A stretch of 42,603 nucleotides of DNA from Gammaproteobacteria bacterium (GTDB taxonomy: Bacteria > Pseudomonadota > Gammaproteobacteria > Steroidobacterales > Steroidobacteraceae). The notes beneath the pieces are model-generated. The model was not told where the DNA came from and did not search any database. It saw only the letters and a program-made list of their open reading frames with translations. The first letter of the stretch is position 1. Each line of letters opens with the position of its first letter. Of the stretch, positions 1 through 7,204 are shown piece after piece. A program made the translations under genes and the position numbers. The stretch covers positions 1 through 42,603 of the forward strand of contig JAJFKF010000112.1 in NCBI GenBank assembly GCA_021773365.1. The letters run 5' to 3'.

Positions 1-428
1 ATTTCCATGAACACAAAGATGTTGAAGGCATCCCCGGCCACGGCAATGCCGCACAGTCCGCTGACCACCAGCATCCAGGCGGCGAAGAACAGCGGCTGCT
101 GCTCCTCGACAATGCCGGTGGCAATACTGCTGCGACCGCCCAGCAGCGCCAGGCTGGAAGCGCCGGTGACGATGAGCAGCATCAGCGTGCTCAGAGCGTC
201 GACGCGCAACTCGATGCCATAGGGGGCAGCCCAGTTGCCCACGGCATAGGACACCGCGCCCTGCGCATTGACCTGCAACACCAGCATGACGGCGATGGCG
301 AAGGCCACAACGCTGATCAGCAGCGCCCCGCTCCATGCAAGGCGGGGCAGGCGCAGCAGCGCCAGCACCGGCGCCGTCATCAGTGGCACGATGACCTGCA
401 GAACAGGAAGATGGGTATGCAGGCTCAC
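1..428 (-). CDS. mrpD: Mrp/Mnh cation:proton antiporter subunit D, 5' part
   Basis: Partial gene: the GTG start is at 428 and the frame stays open to the left edge, giving about 142 residues. The product is hydrophobic with several transmembrane segments and contains the stretch ELRVDALSTLMLLIVTG followed by a PLFFAAW/GLCGIAVAGDAFNIFVFMEI pattern. These are typical of the NuoM/NuoN-like antiporter subunits (Proton_antipo family). MrpD is one of the two large proton/cation-translocating subunits of the Mrp complex in the inner membrane. The start codon overlaps the mrpC stop by four bases (GTGA), implying translational coupling. The start is set by this overlap and by the family N-terminus. 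A paralogous large subunit (MrpA N-part) cannot be excluded because most of the gene lies outside the window. Confidence 0.88.
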   Translation of the reverse strand, partial: MSLHTHLPVLQVIVPLMTAPVLALLRLPRLAWSGALLISVVAFAIAVMLVLQVNAQGAVSYAVGNWAAPYGIELRVDALSTLMLLIVTGASSLALLGGRSSIATGIVEEQQPLFFAAWMLVVSGLCGIAVAGDAFNIFVFME

Positions 429-784
429 GACTGATCCATGTCCCGAATGTTTTCCTCTTCTATCGTGCCGTACTCTTCCTTGATGCGCACGACAATGGCC
501 AGGCCCAGTGCCAGCGTCGAAATTCCCACGACAATGGCCGTGAGAATCAGCACCTGCGGCAGTGGATTGGAATAGATCTGCTCCCCCACGCCTGCGCGCA
601 GGATGGGCGCAGTACCGCCCTCCACCTTATCCATGGTGATGTACAGCAGGAACACTGCGCTCTGGAAGATTGACAGGCCCATCAGCTTCTTCACCAGATT
701 CGGCGCCGCCGCTGCGGTGTACAGGCCAAGCGCCAGAACCACAGCGAACACCCAGTAATTGTACAGGCCGAGTACTTCGGTCAC
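425..784 (-). CDS. mrpC: Mrp/Mnh antiporter subunit C (NuoK-like)
   Basis: Encodes 119 residues from a GTG start that overlaps the stop of the upstream gene by one base (TAGTG). Three hydrophobic helices are visible, with the NuoK-like motif GLSIFQSAVFLLYI and the family signature DPLPQVLILTAIVVG-like segment (here SNPLPQVLILTAIVVGISTLALGLA). The tail is charged and cytoplasmic. MrpC is a small NuoK homologue that forms part of the membrane ion path between the large antiporter subunits. Its length matches the family (about 110-125 residues). It lies inside the overlapping E-F-G-A'B-C-D operon. Confidence 0.93.
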   Translation of the reverse strand: MTEVLGLYNYWVFAVVLALGLYTAAAAPNLVKKLMGLSIFQSAVFLLYITMDKVEGGTAPILRAGVGEQIYSNPLPQVLILTAIVVGISTLALGLAIVVRIKEEYGTIEEENIRDMDQS

Positions 785-1770
785 TACGCCGGCTCCCGTT
801 TGGCGAAGGCGTGATAGATGGACAGCAGCACGCCGGTCACCGACACGCCCACTCCCAGCTCCACCAGCATGATGCCCAGGTGCTGCCCGGCGACCGGATC
901 GGCAGCAAGCACGTTGTAGTCAAGGAAGTTGCCACCCAGCAGCATGCACATCACGCCGACCGCGCCGTAGAGAAAGGCGCCGCTGGCCAGCAGCAGCATG
1001 AGTACCCGCGGCGGTACGATGTCCAGTGCACGTCGCTCCCCCTCCAGCAGGGCGTACAGAATGAATGCGGCGGCCATGATGGCGCCGGCCTGAAAGCCCC
1101 CGCCCGGTCCGTGCTCGCCGTGAAACTGCACGTACAGACCGAACAGAATAATGAACGGCAGGATGAAGGTACCAACGGTGCGCGGCACCAGGTGATGTTT
1201 CAGACCCAGCGTCTGCGGCGGTGGAATACGGCGTTTGCCGGCCGGAAAGCGGCGCATGCCGAGCATGAACAGCACGCCGATGCCGGCGGTGAACACCACA
1301 AACACCTCGCCCAGGGTGTCGTAGCCGCGGAAGCTTGCGAGGATGGCCGAGACCACATTGGGGATGTCAATGAGGTGCGGCGTGTTCTGCAGATACCACG
1401 GCGCCACATGCTGATGCACCGGAGCGGAAGGATCGCCCATCCGTGGAATCGACAGTGTGGCGTACAACAGCACCAGCGTCAGTGCGGTCACCGTGCCGGC
1501 CGCCACCCATTTAAGGCGGCTGGCTGTTTTCTCCGTCTCCGCCGTCAACGCCAGCGCCGCCAGCATCAGTACGGTGGAGATGCCCGCACCCACAGCGGCC
1601 TCTGTCAGCGCCACGTCTGCCGCATCCAGCAGAAAGAAATTGGCCGCCATCAGCAAACTAAAGAGGCTCAGCAGTACCACGGCGGCAAACAGATTGGCGG
1701 TACGCACAATGGCGCCGGTGACGATGACCAGCAGTGTCAGCAGGAGGAAGCCGAGCACGGTGAGGATCAT
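784..1770 (-). CDS. mrpB: Fused MrpA C-terminal (DUF4040/MbhD-MbhE-like) + MrpB antiporter subunit
   Basis: Encodes 328 residues from the ATG at 1770, which overlaps the mrpG stop (ATGA). Residues 1-80 (LTVLGFLLLTLLVIVTGAIV, then ADVALTEAAVGAGIST) match the DUF4040/MbhD-like region that forms the C-terminal part of MrpA in canonical operons. Around residue 150 the segment GYDTLGEVFVVFTAGIGVLFMLG matches MbhE. From about 200 onward, VGTFILPFIILFGLYVQFHGEHGPGGGFQAGAI is the classic MnhB motif. The gene therefore joins three modules that are separate, or attached to MrpA, in Bacillus-type operons. An open frame continues upstream to 2199 but only by reading mrpG and mrpF out of frame, so I rejected that start. 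The protein is an integral inner-membrane subunit. Confidence 0.9.
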   Translation of the reverse strand: MILTVLGFLLLTLLVIVTGAIVRTANLFAAVVLLSLFSLLMAANFFLLDAADVALTEAAVGAGISTVLMLAALALTAETEKTASRLKWVAAGTVTALTLVLLYATLSIPRMGDPSAPVHQHVAPWYLQNTPHLIDIPNVVSAILASFRGYDTLGEVFVVFTAGIGVLFMLGMRRFPAGKRRIPPPQTLGLKHHLVPRTVGTFILPFIILFGLYVQFHGEHGPGGGFQAGAIMAAAFILYALLEGERRALDIVPPRVLMLLLASGAFLYGAVGVMCMLLGGNFLDYNVLAADPVAGQHLGIMLVELGVGVSVTGVLLSIYHAFAKREPA

Positions 1771-2093
1771 GGCTTCTCCGGCGCGGGGGCAGTACGCGGT
1801 TTCTCGCCTGCCAGCAGTGCCGCATTGGCCAGCGCATAGGTGGCCGTCGGATTGGTCACCAGCAAGAACCCGATCACCGCCACCAGTTTGGCCAGGCTGC
1901 TTGTCCAATCCATCTGCAGCATGATGCCCAGCAAAATAAAGAGCGAGCCCAGGGTGTCGGTCAGACTGGCTGCGTGCATGCGCGTGTACAGGTCCGGCAT
2001 GCGCAACAGGCCCAGGCCGCCGAGGAAGACGAAGGCGCTGCCCGACAGCAGCAGGATCCAGCTTGCGGTATCGATGAGGAGCTGTACGTTCAT
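1767..2093 (-). CDS. mrpG: Mrp/Mnh antiporter subunit G
   Basis: Encodes 108 residues with three predicted membrane helices. It has the family motif GSAFVFLGGLGLLRMPDLYTRMHAASLTDTLG, in which RMPDxYTRxHAAS is diagnostic for MnhG/PhaG. MrpG is a small accessory membrane subunit required for the assembled cation/proton antiporter. The ATG overlaps the mrpF stop by four bases and its own stop overlaps the next ATG, both as ATGA, so translation is probably coupled along the operon. The short charged C-terminus is rich in Pro and Ala. Confidence 0.95.
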   Translation of the reverse strand: MNVQLLIDTASWILLLSGSAFVFLGGLGLLRMPDLYTRMHAASLTDTLGSLFILLGIMLQMDWTSSLAKLVAVIGFLLVTNPTATYALANAALLAGEKPRTAPAPEKP

Positions 2094-2425
2094 TCCGGTC
2101 TGTCTGTCGTGGGTGCGGGGCCGCTTTCTGGCTTGCTGTCTTCGAGCCTGTGGCCATCTTCCAGCCTGCGGCGCAGGGCCCGGCTTTGCACGAACTCAAG
2201 CACCGCCAGCACGCCGATGAAGTTGATCAGCGCGTAGGCCAGTGCCAGGTCGAGGAACTCCGGTCGGTCTGACAGGACAGCAACCACCGCAAGCAGCAGC
2301 ACGGTCTTGGTGCCGAACAGATTTGCGGCCAGCAGTCGGTTGTATACGCCGGGCCCGAGCAGTGCGCGTGCCACAGCCAGGCACATGGTGACTCCGATTG
2401 CGCAGACCGCCGCGTAGAACATCAT
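2090..2425 (-). CDS. mrpF: Mrp/Mnh antiporter subunit F
   Basis: Encodes 111 residues from the first of two adjacent ATGs. Three hydrophobic segments are present, with the MnhF-type motif ARALLGPGVYNRLLAANLFGTKTV and a second conserved stretch DLALAYALINFIGVLAVLEF. The C-terminal 25 residues are charged and less conserved, an extension beyond the usual core of about 90 residues. MrpF is a small membrane subunit of the Mrp complex. Both ends overlap neighbouring genes by four bases. Confidence 0.93.
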   Translation of the reverse strand: MMFYAAVCAIGVTMCLAVARALLGPGVYNRLLAANLFGTKTVLLLAVVAVLSDRPEFLDLALAYALINFIGVLAVLEFVQSRALRRRLEDGHRLEDSKPESGPAPTTDRPE

Positions 2426-2892
2426 CCCTCGGCGATCGCTGCGACGCGGCGATTCATTTCGCCTGCGAGCAGGTCGCGGGCGCTTTCGCGCGTGAGGCAG
2501 TGAACCTTGAGCCTGCCTTCGTTCTCGTCAATGGTCACCGTGCCCGGCGTCAGCGTGATCGAATTGGCCAGCAGGGCGTGGCCAACCGGTCCATGTGCCA
2601 GCGACTGGAACTCCACCACCGTCGGGCTGATGGGCAGCGTCGGTGTCAGCACTATGCGGGCGACGTGCAGATTCGATTTGACCAGTTCGGCGCCCAGCCA
2701 CAGCCAGTAGCCCGGGAGCTTGCGCAGCAGATGCAGCAGGAATACCTCCTGCCGGAACACGCCCATGCGGTGCGCCAGATACAGCGTCAGCAGGCAGGAG
2801 GCCGCACCGAAAGTCAGCAGCAGCGGCTGGAACAATCCGGACCACAACAACCACGTCGCGGCCAGCACCAGCAGTAGTAGAGCATGTCGCAT
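2422..2892 (-). CDS. mrpE: Mrp/Mnh antiporter subunit E
   Basis: Encodes 156 residues from the ATG at 2892. Two or three N-terminal helices are followed by a cytoplasmic domain with the MnhE hallmarks: VKSNLHVARIVLTP, then SITLTPGTVTID, and a final section with the HCLTRES pattern. MrpE is the non-antiporter subunit needed for stability of the complex. The frame is open upstream to 3054, but that extension is Arg/Pro-rich and not hydrophobic, and MRHALLLLVLA is the expected family start. This is the first gene of the operon in the window. Its promoter must lie in the 266-bp divergent region up to 3158, where I could not identify a convincing box. Confidence 0.9.
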   Translation of the reverse strand: MRHALLLLVLAATWLLWSGLFQPLLLTFGAASCLLTLYLAHRMGVFRQEVFLLHLLRKLPGYWLWLGAELVKSNLHVARIVLTPTLPISPTVVEFQSLAHGPVGHALLANSITLTPGTVTIDENEGRLKVHCLTRESARDLLAGEMNRRVAAIAEG

Positions 2893-3158
2893 GGCAGCGA
2901 ATGTTAGCCTGCCCGGATTGTCTGCGGGAACGAAAACCGTCAGCGGCCTGGGCAAAGACCGCGTGCCGCGCATTGATTCGATGCCGTGTTCGCGCGCGTT
3001 GAAAAACGCGGAACCCTTTGCCGCCGGGCGAGTCCCACTCGTCAGCAGTCGCATCCGGGCAGACTATCGCTCCCTATAGCACTGGGGTAGTCTTCGCCCC
3101 CTCGAAATTCCTCCGGATTAACCTCTCCATCTCATCATTAAGTTAAGTACGTAAGCAT

Positions 3159-4229
3159 ATGAAAACAAACACATTTAATCGACTTTTTCTGCCTGTCACC
3201 GCGCTGGCAGCCGTGCTGTTTGCACCGCTGTCTGTGGCTCAGGTCCCCATCCCCATCCAGCCAGCCGGCGGAGCAGAAGCGAAGGCCGAACCCGCTCCGG
3301 AGCTGACCAGTCAGGCGGATCGTGACTTCCTGGCCTTCCAGGAAGTACAGAAAATGGCGCCGCCGAAGCCCTATAAAGAGATGTCCCAGCGCGAAATACA
3401 GCAGTTCATGGAAGATCGCTACATGACCCTGCGCGACCGCGCAGTGATTTTCCTCAATGAGCATCCTACCGACCCCCGTCGCTGGAGTGTTGTGATGTCC
3501 CTGAACCCCGGCATGCCGCGCTTCGTAGTGCAGTGGGGCGAGGACGACGACAAGGGACAGCCGGAAACAACCGTCGACAAGGCTGCCGCGCAGAACTGGA
3601 AGGATCGCGTGACCGCCCTGCATGCGGCCATGAAGACTGCCGAAGACCTGCCCGAAGACGTGCGCAAGATGATGGCCGCTCGTGCCGAGATGGAAGCCAA
3701 GCGCCAGGCCTTCTTCGACCGCTGGCGCAATGGCGGCGAGATGGCGCCGGACTTCGCCACCTACGATCTGGCCGGCACCGAAGTGAAGCTGTCGGATTTC
3801 CGCGGCAAAGTGGTCATCCTCGACTTCTGGGCTTCCTGGTGCGGACCCTGCAAGGCTGCCATGCCGCATGTGCAGTCGCTGGCCAAGCAGTACAAGAACC
3901 AGGACGTGGTGGTTCTGGCCGCTGGCACCAGCGACAAGCGCGAGGACTTCGAGAAGTTCGTCAAGGAGAACAACTCCAAGTATCCGGACGTCATCTGGAC
4001 CCACGACAAGGAAGAGAAATCCGACGACCGTGCCTCCAAGAAGCTCTATGACGTATCGGGTATCCCCACCCAGTTCGTTATCGGCCGTGACGGCAAGGTG
4101 GTCGACGTGGTGGTCGGCTACATGAAAGGCGAAGTGATCCTCGATGCGGCGCTGTCCAGGGCCGGCATCAAGGTGCCCGCCGAGATTGTCGCCCAGGGCA
4201 ACGCCGACCTGGAAAAGCGCGGCTCCTGA
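3159..4229 (+). CDS. Secreted TlpA-like thioredoxin-fold protein
   Basis: Encodes 356 residues. Residues 1-27 form a Sec signal peptide (hydrophobic core, then SVAQ). Residues 30-195 are a charged, mostly helical region with a duplicated feel (KMAPPKPYKEMSQREIQQF) and no family I recognise. Residues 200-340 are a TlpA/AhpC-TSA type thioredoxin domain: APDFATYDLAGTEVKLSDFRGK, the active site W227-C228-G229-P230-C231-K, and the cis-Pro at P303 in SGIPTQF. It probably acts in the periplasm as a thiol-disulfide reductase or resolving enzyme, with the N-terminal domain giving partner specificity. It is a single-gene unit, ending before a strong terminator. The ATG lacks a good Shine-Dalgarno sequence but is set by the signal peptide. 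The 374-residue antisense frame over it is a codon-bias shadow. Confidence 0.88.
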   Translation: MKTNTFNRLFLPVTALAAVLFAPLSVAQVPIPIQPAGGAEAKAEPAPELTSQADRDFLAFQEVQKMAPPKPYKEMSQREIQQFMEDRYMTLRDRAVIFLNEHPTDPRRWSVVMSLNPGMPRFVVQWGEDDDKGQPETTVDKAAAQNWKDRVTALHAAMKTAEDLPEDVRKMMAARAEMEAKRQAFFDRWRNGGEMAPDFATYDLAGTEVKLSDFRGKVVILDFWASWCGPCKAAMPHVQSLAKQYKNQDVVVLAAGTSDKREDFEKFVKENNSKYPDVIWTHDKEEKSDDRASKKLYDVSGIPTQFVIGRDGKVVDVVVGYMKGEVILDAALSRAGIKVPAEIVAQGNADLEKRGS

Positions 4230-4237
4230 TCGATTCA

Positions 4238-4290
4238 CAGGCGGTATGACCGCCTGCACCAAGGGCCGCCATCACTGGCGGCCCTTTTTT
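4238..4290 (+). terminator. Two hairpins, the second a classic rho-independent terminator
   Basis: The second hairpin has arms gggccgcc (4263-4270) and ggcggccc (4277-4284), a perfect 8-bp stem with a 6-base loop, followed at once by six T (4285-4290). A second perfect 8-bp hairpin, caggcggt/accgcctg (4238-4256) with a 3-base loop, lies just upstream. Together they end transcription of the thioredoxin-like gene. Confidence 0.9.
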
Positions 4291-4357
4291 ATTGACCGAA
4301 CGGGCATAATCGCGCCCGCCGGATTCCGCCTGCAGGCCGGCAGGGATATCGAACTCC

Positions 4358-4909
4358 GTGGCCAGAAAATTCTTCCGCCGCCTGTTGCCCGATGCACGCC
4401 GGGTGCGTGAGCATCGTCTGCTGGCGTGGATGGGGCCGCACCTGCACCATCCGCGACTGTGGCACATCAGTCGTGAAGGCATCGCGCTGGGCGCTGCCCT
4501 CGGCGTGCTGCTTGGATTGATCGTGCCCGTCGCCCAGATGCCGCTGGCCGCAGCCCTCGCCATCGTGCTGCGTGCCAATCTGCCCATGGCGGTGGCCGGC
4601 ACGCTGATCACCAATCCTTTCACGTTCGCGCCCATCTACTACTTTGCCTGGCGCATCGGTCTGCTGCTCACCGGTACGCCGGAACCGGTTCCGGTGAGCG
4701 ATGTCCATTTCCACGCTGATCCGGCCGGGCTGGCTGGATGGCTGGATGTGTGGTCCGACCGCGTCCTGCGACTGGGCAAGCCGCTGTTCGTCGGCTCCCT
4801 CGTACTGGGCGCCACGTTGTCGGTCCTCACTTATTTTTCCATCGACCTGCTGTGGCGGGTGATGACCCTGCGTGAGTGGCGACGGAGGCGCCGCCGGCCG
4901 GAGAGCTGA
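4358..4909 (+). CDS. DUF2062 family inner-membrane protein
   Basis: Encodes 183 residues from a GTG start (VARKFFRRLLPDARRVREH). The core matches the DUF2062 family: a basic N-terminus, REGIALGAALGVLLGLIVPVAQMPLAAALAIVLRANLPMAVAGTLITNPFTFAPIYYFAWRIG (helices around 42-75 and 80-105, with the conserved N-P-x-T in a re-entrant loop). A last helix lies around 140-165 and the C-terminus is strongly basic (RRRRRRP). The molecular function of the family is not established. The stop overlaps the ATG of the following TonB receptor (TGATG), so the two are probably co-translated. Confidence 0.88.
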   Translation: MARKFFRRLLPDARRVREHRLLAWMGPHLHHPRLWHISREGIALGAALGVLLGLIVPVAQMPLAAALAIVLRANLPMAVAGTLITNPFTFAPIYYFAWRIGLLLTGTPEPVPVSDVHFHADPAGLAGWLDVWSDRVLRLGKPLFVGSLVLGATLSVLTYFSIDLLWRVMTLREWRRRRRRPES

Positions 4910-7074
4910 TGCAAGAAAATACTCGCCAGTGGTGCCCCCTGCAGGCTGCCATTATCGTCTGCGGCATGACCGGGGCAGACGCCTGCGTTGCCGAGATGAC
5001 CGAACCCCTCGCCGTCTCCACCGAGGCACCGCGGGTCAATTCCCCGGCGCAGACCGATGAACCTGCTGATGAACCCATGGGTGAACCGACAATGGTCGTG
5101 ACGACGAATCGCCGGGCGCAGTCATTGTTCGACTATCCGGGCGCCATCACGCGCCTGGAGTCGGCGACACTGCGGCTGACCGGCGCCACCCACTACAGCG
5201 AAATCCTCAACCGCGTTCCCGGCGCCGGCATACAACGCGGCAGCGGCCAGGAAGGCCTGCCGGCGCTGCGTTCGCCGGTATTGACCGGCGCCGGCTCCTG
5301 CGGCGCATTTCTGTTTCTGGAGGAAGGCATTCCCATCCGTCCGGTGGGCACCTGCAACGTCAATGATCTGTTTGAACTCAATATCGAACAGGCCGCGGCG
5401 CTGGAAATCCTGCGCGGCCCAGGCCCGGCGCTGTACGGTTCCAGCGCCGTGCATGGACTCATCAATGTGCTTCTGCCCCGTCCGCGGCACATGGCGCCGC
5501 TGCGCACCTCGCTGGAGTTGGGCGCTCATGACTATCGTCGTCTGCGCCTGGCCGTGGCGCGTCCCGGTCAACGCACCGCCATCGGCGCGCTGGCGCATGT
5601 CACGCATGACGGCGGCTTCCGCGCCGAATCGGGATTCGATGAACAGAAATTCAACGCCGTGCTCGACCATCGCGGCGAACGCAGCCGGATACTGGCGTGG
5701 CTGACGGCCACCAACCTGTCGCAGGACACCGCCGGGTTCATCGAGGGATTCCAGGCCTATCGTGATCCGCTGCTGCGGCGCTCCAATGCCGACCCGCAGG
5801 CCTACCGCGACGCGCGCAGTGCCCGCCTCGGCCTGAGCTGGCGGCAAAGCGCCGCCGGACAGGGCGGCCCGGCGTTTCGGGCCATGGTGCGCAGTTCCCG
5901 CATGGACTTCCTGCAGCACTTCCTGCTGGGCAAGCCGCTGGAGCGCAACGGACAGGACAGCGCGACGGTGCTGCTGTCACTGGAGCGAGGCACCGCCGGG
6001 ACGCAGGTGACGATGGGGCTGGATGGGGAGTACTCGCGCAGCTTCCTGCTGCAGGTCCAGGATGGGCCGACGCTGGACGGTTCCGCGGCGGCCAATGCCG
6101 TGCGTCCGGCGGGCCGTCACTACGATTTCCAGGTCAACGCGCAGGTCCTGGGCACCTATGTGCAGGCCAGTCTGGCGCTGACCCCGGCGCTGCGCGCCAG
6201 CGCCGGACTGCGGGCGGAACATGTCCGTTACAGGTATGACAATCGCATGCTGGCGGGAAACACCGACGAGAACGGCCTGCCCTGCCCGTCCGGCGGCTGC
6301 CTCTACAACCGCCCGGCGGACCGCGCCGATGACTTCACGGGCCTGACGCCGAAGCTGGGTCTGCTCTGGACCTACGCGCCCCGGCAACAGCTCTACGTCA
6401 ATCTGGCAGATGGTTATCGCGCTCCCGAAACCGCCGAACTGTACCGCCTGCAGCGCCAGCAATCGCTGGCTGATCTGGATGCCGAGCGCAGCCGCAGCGC
6501 GGAGATCGGTGCCCGCGGACAGCTGCGGGCGGTGCGCTACGGACTGGCCGCGTTTCACATGAACAAACGTAATGTGATTTTCCGCGATGCCGACGGATTC
6601 AATGTCAGCGATGGGCGCACACGTCATGTCGGCCTCGAATACGAACTGGACTGGACCCTGTCACCGGAGCTTGGCTTCAGCGCCGCGGGTACTGTCGCGC
6701 GACATACCTATCGCTTCGGGCGCCAGCTCGGCGGTACCGAGGAGATCCACTCCGGCGACGATGTGGATACCGCTCCGCGCAACCTGCACACACTGCGTAT
6801 GCAGTGGAACGCTGGCCAGAGCATGGGCGCGGAACTGGAATGGGTGTACGTGGGCCGCTACTTCACCGATGCGGCCAACGAGCACCGCTATCCGGGGCAT
6901 AATCTGTTCAACCTTCGTGCGACCTGGAAACCCGCTGCGCGTTGGCGACTGACTGCCCGTGTGCACAATATCCTTGATCGCCGCTACGCAGATCGCGCCG
7001 ACTTCGCGTTCGGCAGTCACCGCTATTTTCCAGGCCAGGGACGCGGAATCGCCATGGAAATTGCCTATGAATGA
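4909..7074 (+). CDS. TonB-dependent outer-membrane receptor (BtuB/cobalamin-receptor-like)
   Basis: Encodes 721 residues from the ATG at 4909, which overlaps the preceding stop. A weak signal-peptide-like segment lies at residues 10-30. A TonB box resembling that of BtuB, TMVVTTNRR, is at residues 61-69. The plug follows (LTGATHYSEILNRVPGAGIQRGSGQEG, FLEEGIPIRP, then IEQAAALEILRGPGPALYGSSAVHGLINV). The rest is an alternating beta-strand barrel with typical receptor motifs (LYVNLADGYRAPETAELYRLQ; RVHNILDRRYADRADF). Two Cys pairs sit in the plug and in an extracellular loop (CPSGGC). It imports an unknown ligand across the outer membrane using TonB energy. No STN domain or sigma/anti-sigma pair accompanies it, unlike the three other receptors here. 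The upstream in-frame ATG at 4876 would overlap DUF2062 more deeply and is less likely. No cobalamin riboswitch was recognised upstream. Confidence 0.9.
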   Translation: MQENTRQWCPLQAAIIVCGMTGADACVAEMTEPLAVSTEAPRVNSPAQTDEPADEPMGEPTMVVTTNRRAQSLFDYPGAITRLESATLRLTGATHYSEILNRVPGAGIQRGSGQEGLPALRSPVLTGAGSCGAFLFLEEGIPIRPVGTCNVNDLFELNIEQAAALEILRGPGPALYGSSAVHGLINVLLPRPRHMAPLRTSLELGAHDYRRLRLAVARPGQRTAIGALAHVTHDGGFRAESGFDEQKFNAVLDHRGERSRILAWLTATNLSQDTAGFIEGFQAYRDPLLRRSNADPQAYRDARSARLGLSWRQSAAGQGGPAFRAMVRSSRMDFLQHFLLGKPLERNGQDSATVLLSLERGTAGTQVTMGLDGEYSRSFLLQVQDGPTLDGSAAANAVRPAGRHYDFQVNAQVLGTYVQASLALTPALRASAGLRAEHVRYRYDNRMLAGNTDENGLPCPSGGCLYNRPADRADDFTGLTPKLGLLWTYAPRQQLYVNLADGYRAPETAELYRLQRQQSLADLDAERSRSAEIGARGQLRAVRYGLAAFHMNKRNVIFRDADGFNVSDGRTRHVGLEYELDWTLSPELGFSAAGTVARHTYRFGRQLGGTEEIHSGDDVDTAPRNLHTLRMQWNAGQSMGAELEWVYVGRYFTDAANEHRYPGHNLFNLRATWKPAARWRLTARVHNILDRRYADRADFAFGSHRYFPGQGRGIAMEIAYE

Positions 7075-7204
7075 GCCTGCAGTGACGCCGCCACCACGAT
7101 CCGGTAGCATCGGACCCGGGCCCTTCAGAATAACAATAACAATCACAGCGACGGGCACCGCTACCGGCCCCGGCTGTGCGCGGTCCTGAACGGGAGATTC
7201 ACTC

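Noticed and set aside
1771-2199. Upstream extension of the fused mrpA'B gene to 2199
   Set aside because: It reads through mrpG and mrpF in another frame. The ATG at 1770 overlaps the mrpG stop as in the rest of the operon.
3138-4262. 374-codon open frame on the minus strand opposite the thioredoxin-like gene
   Set aside because: It mirrors the codon bias of the real gene, has no ribosome site or signal, and spans the sense gene with its clear WCGPC domain.
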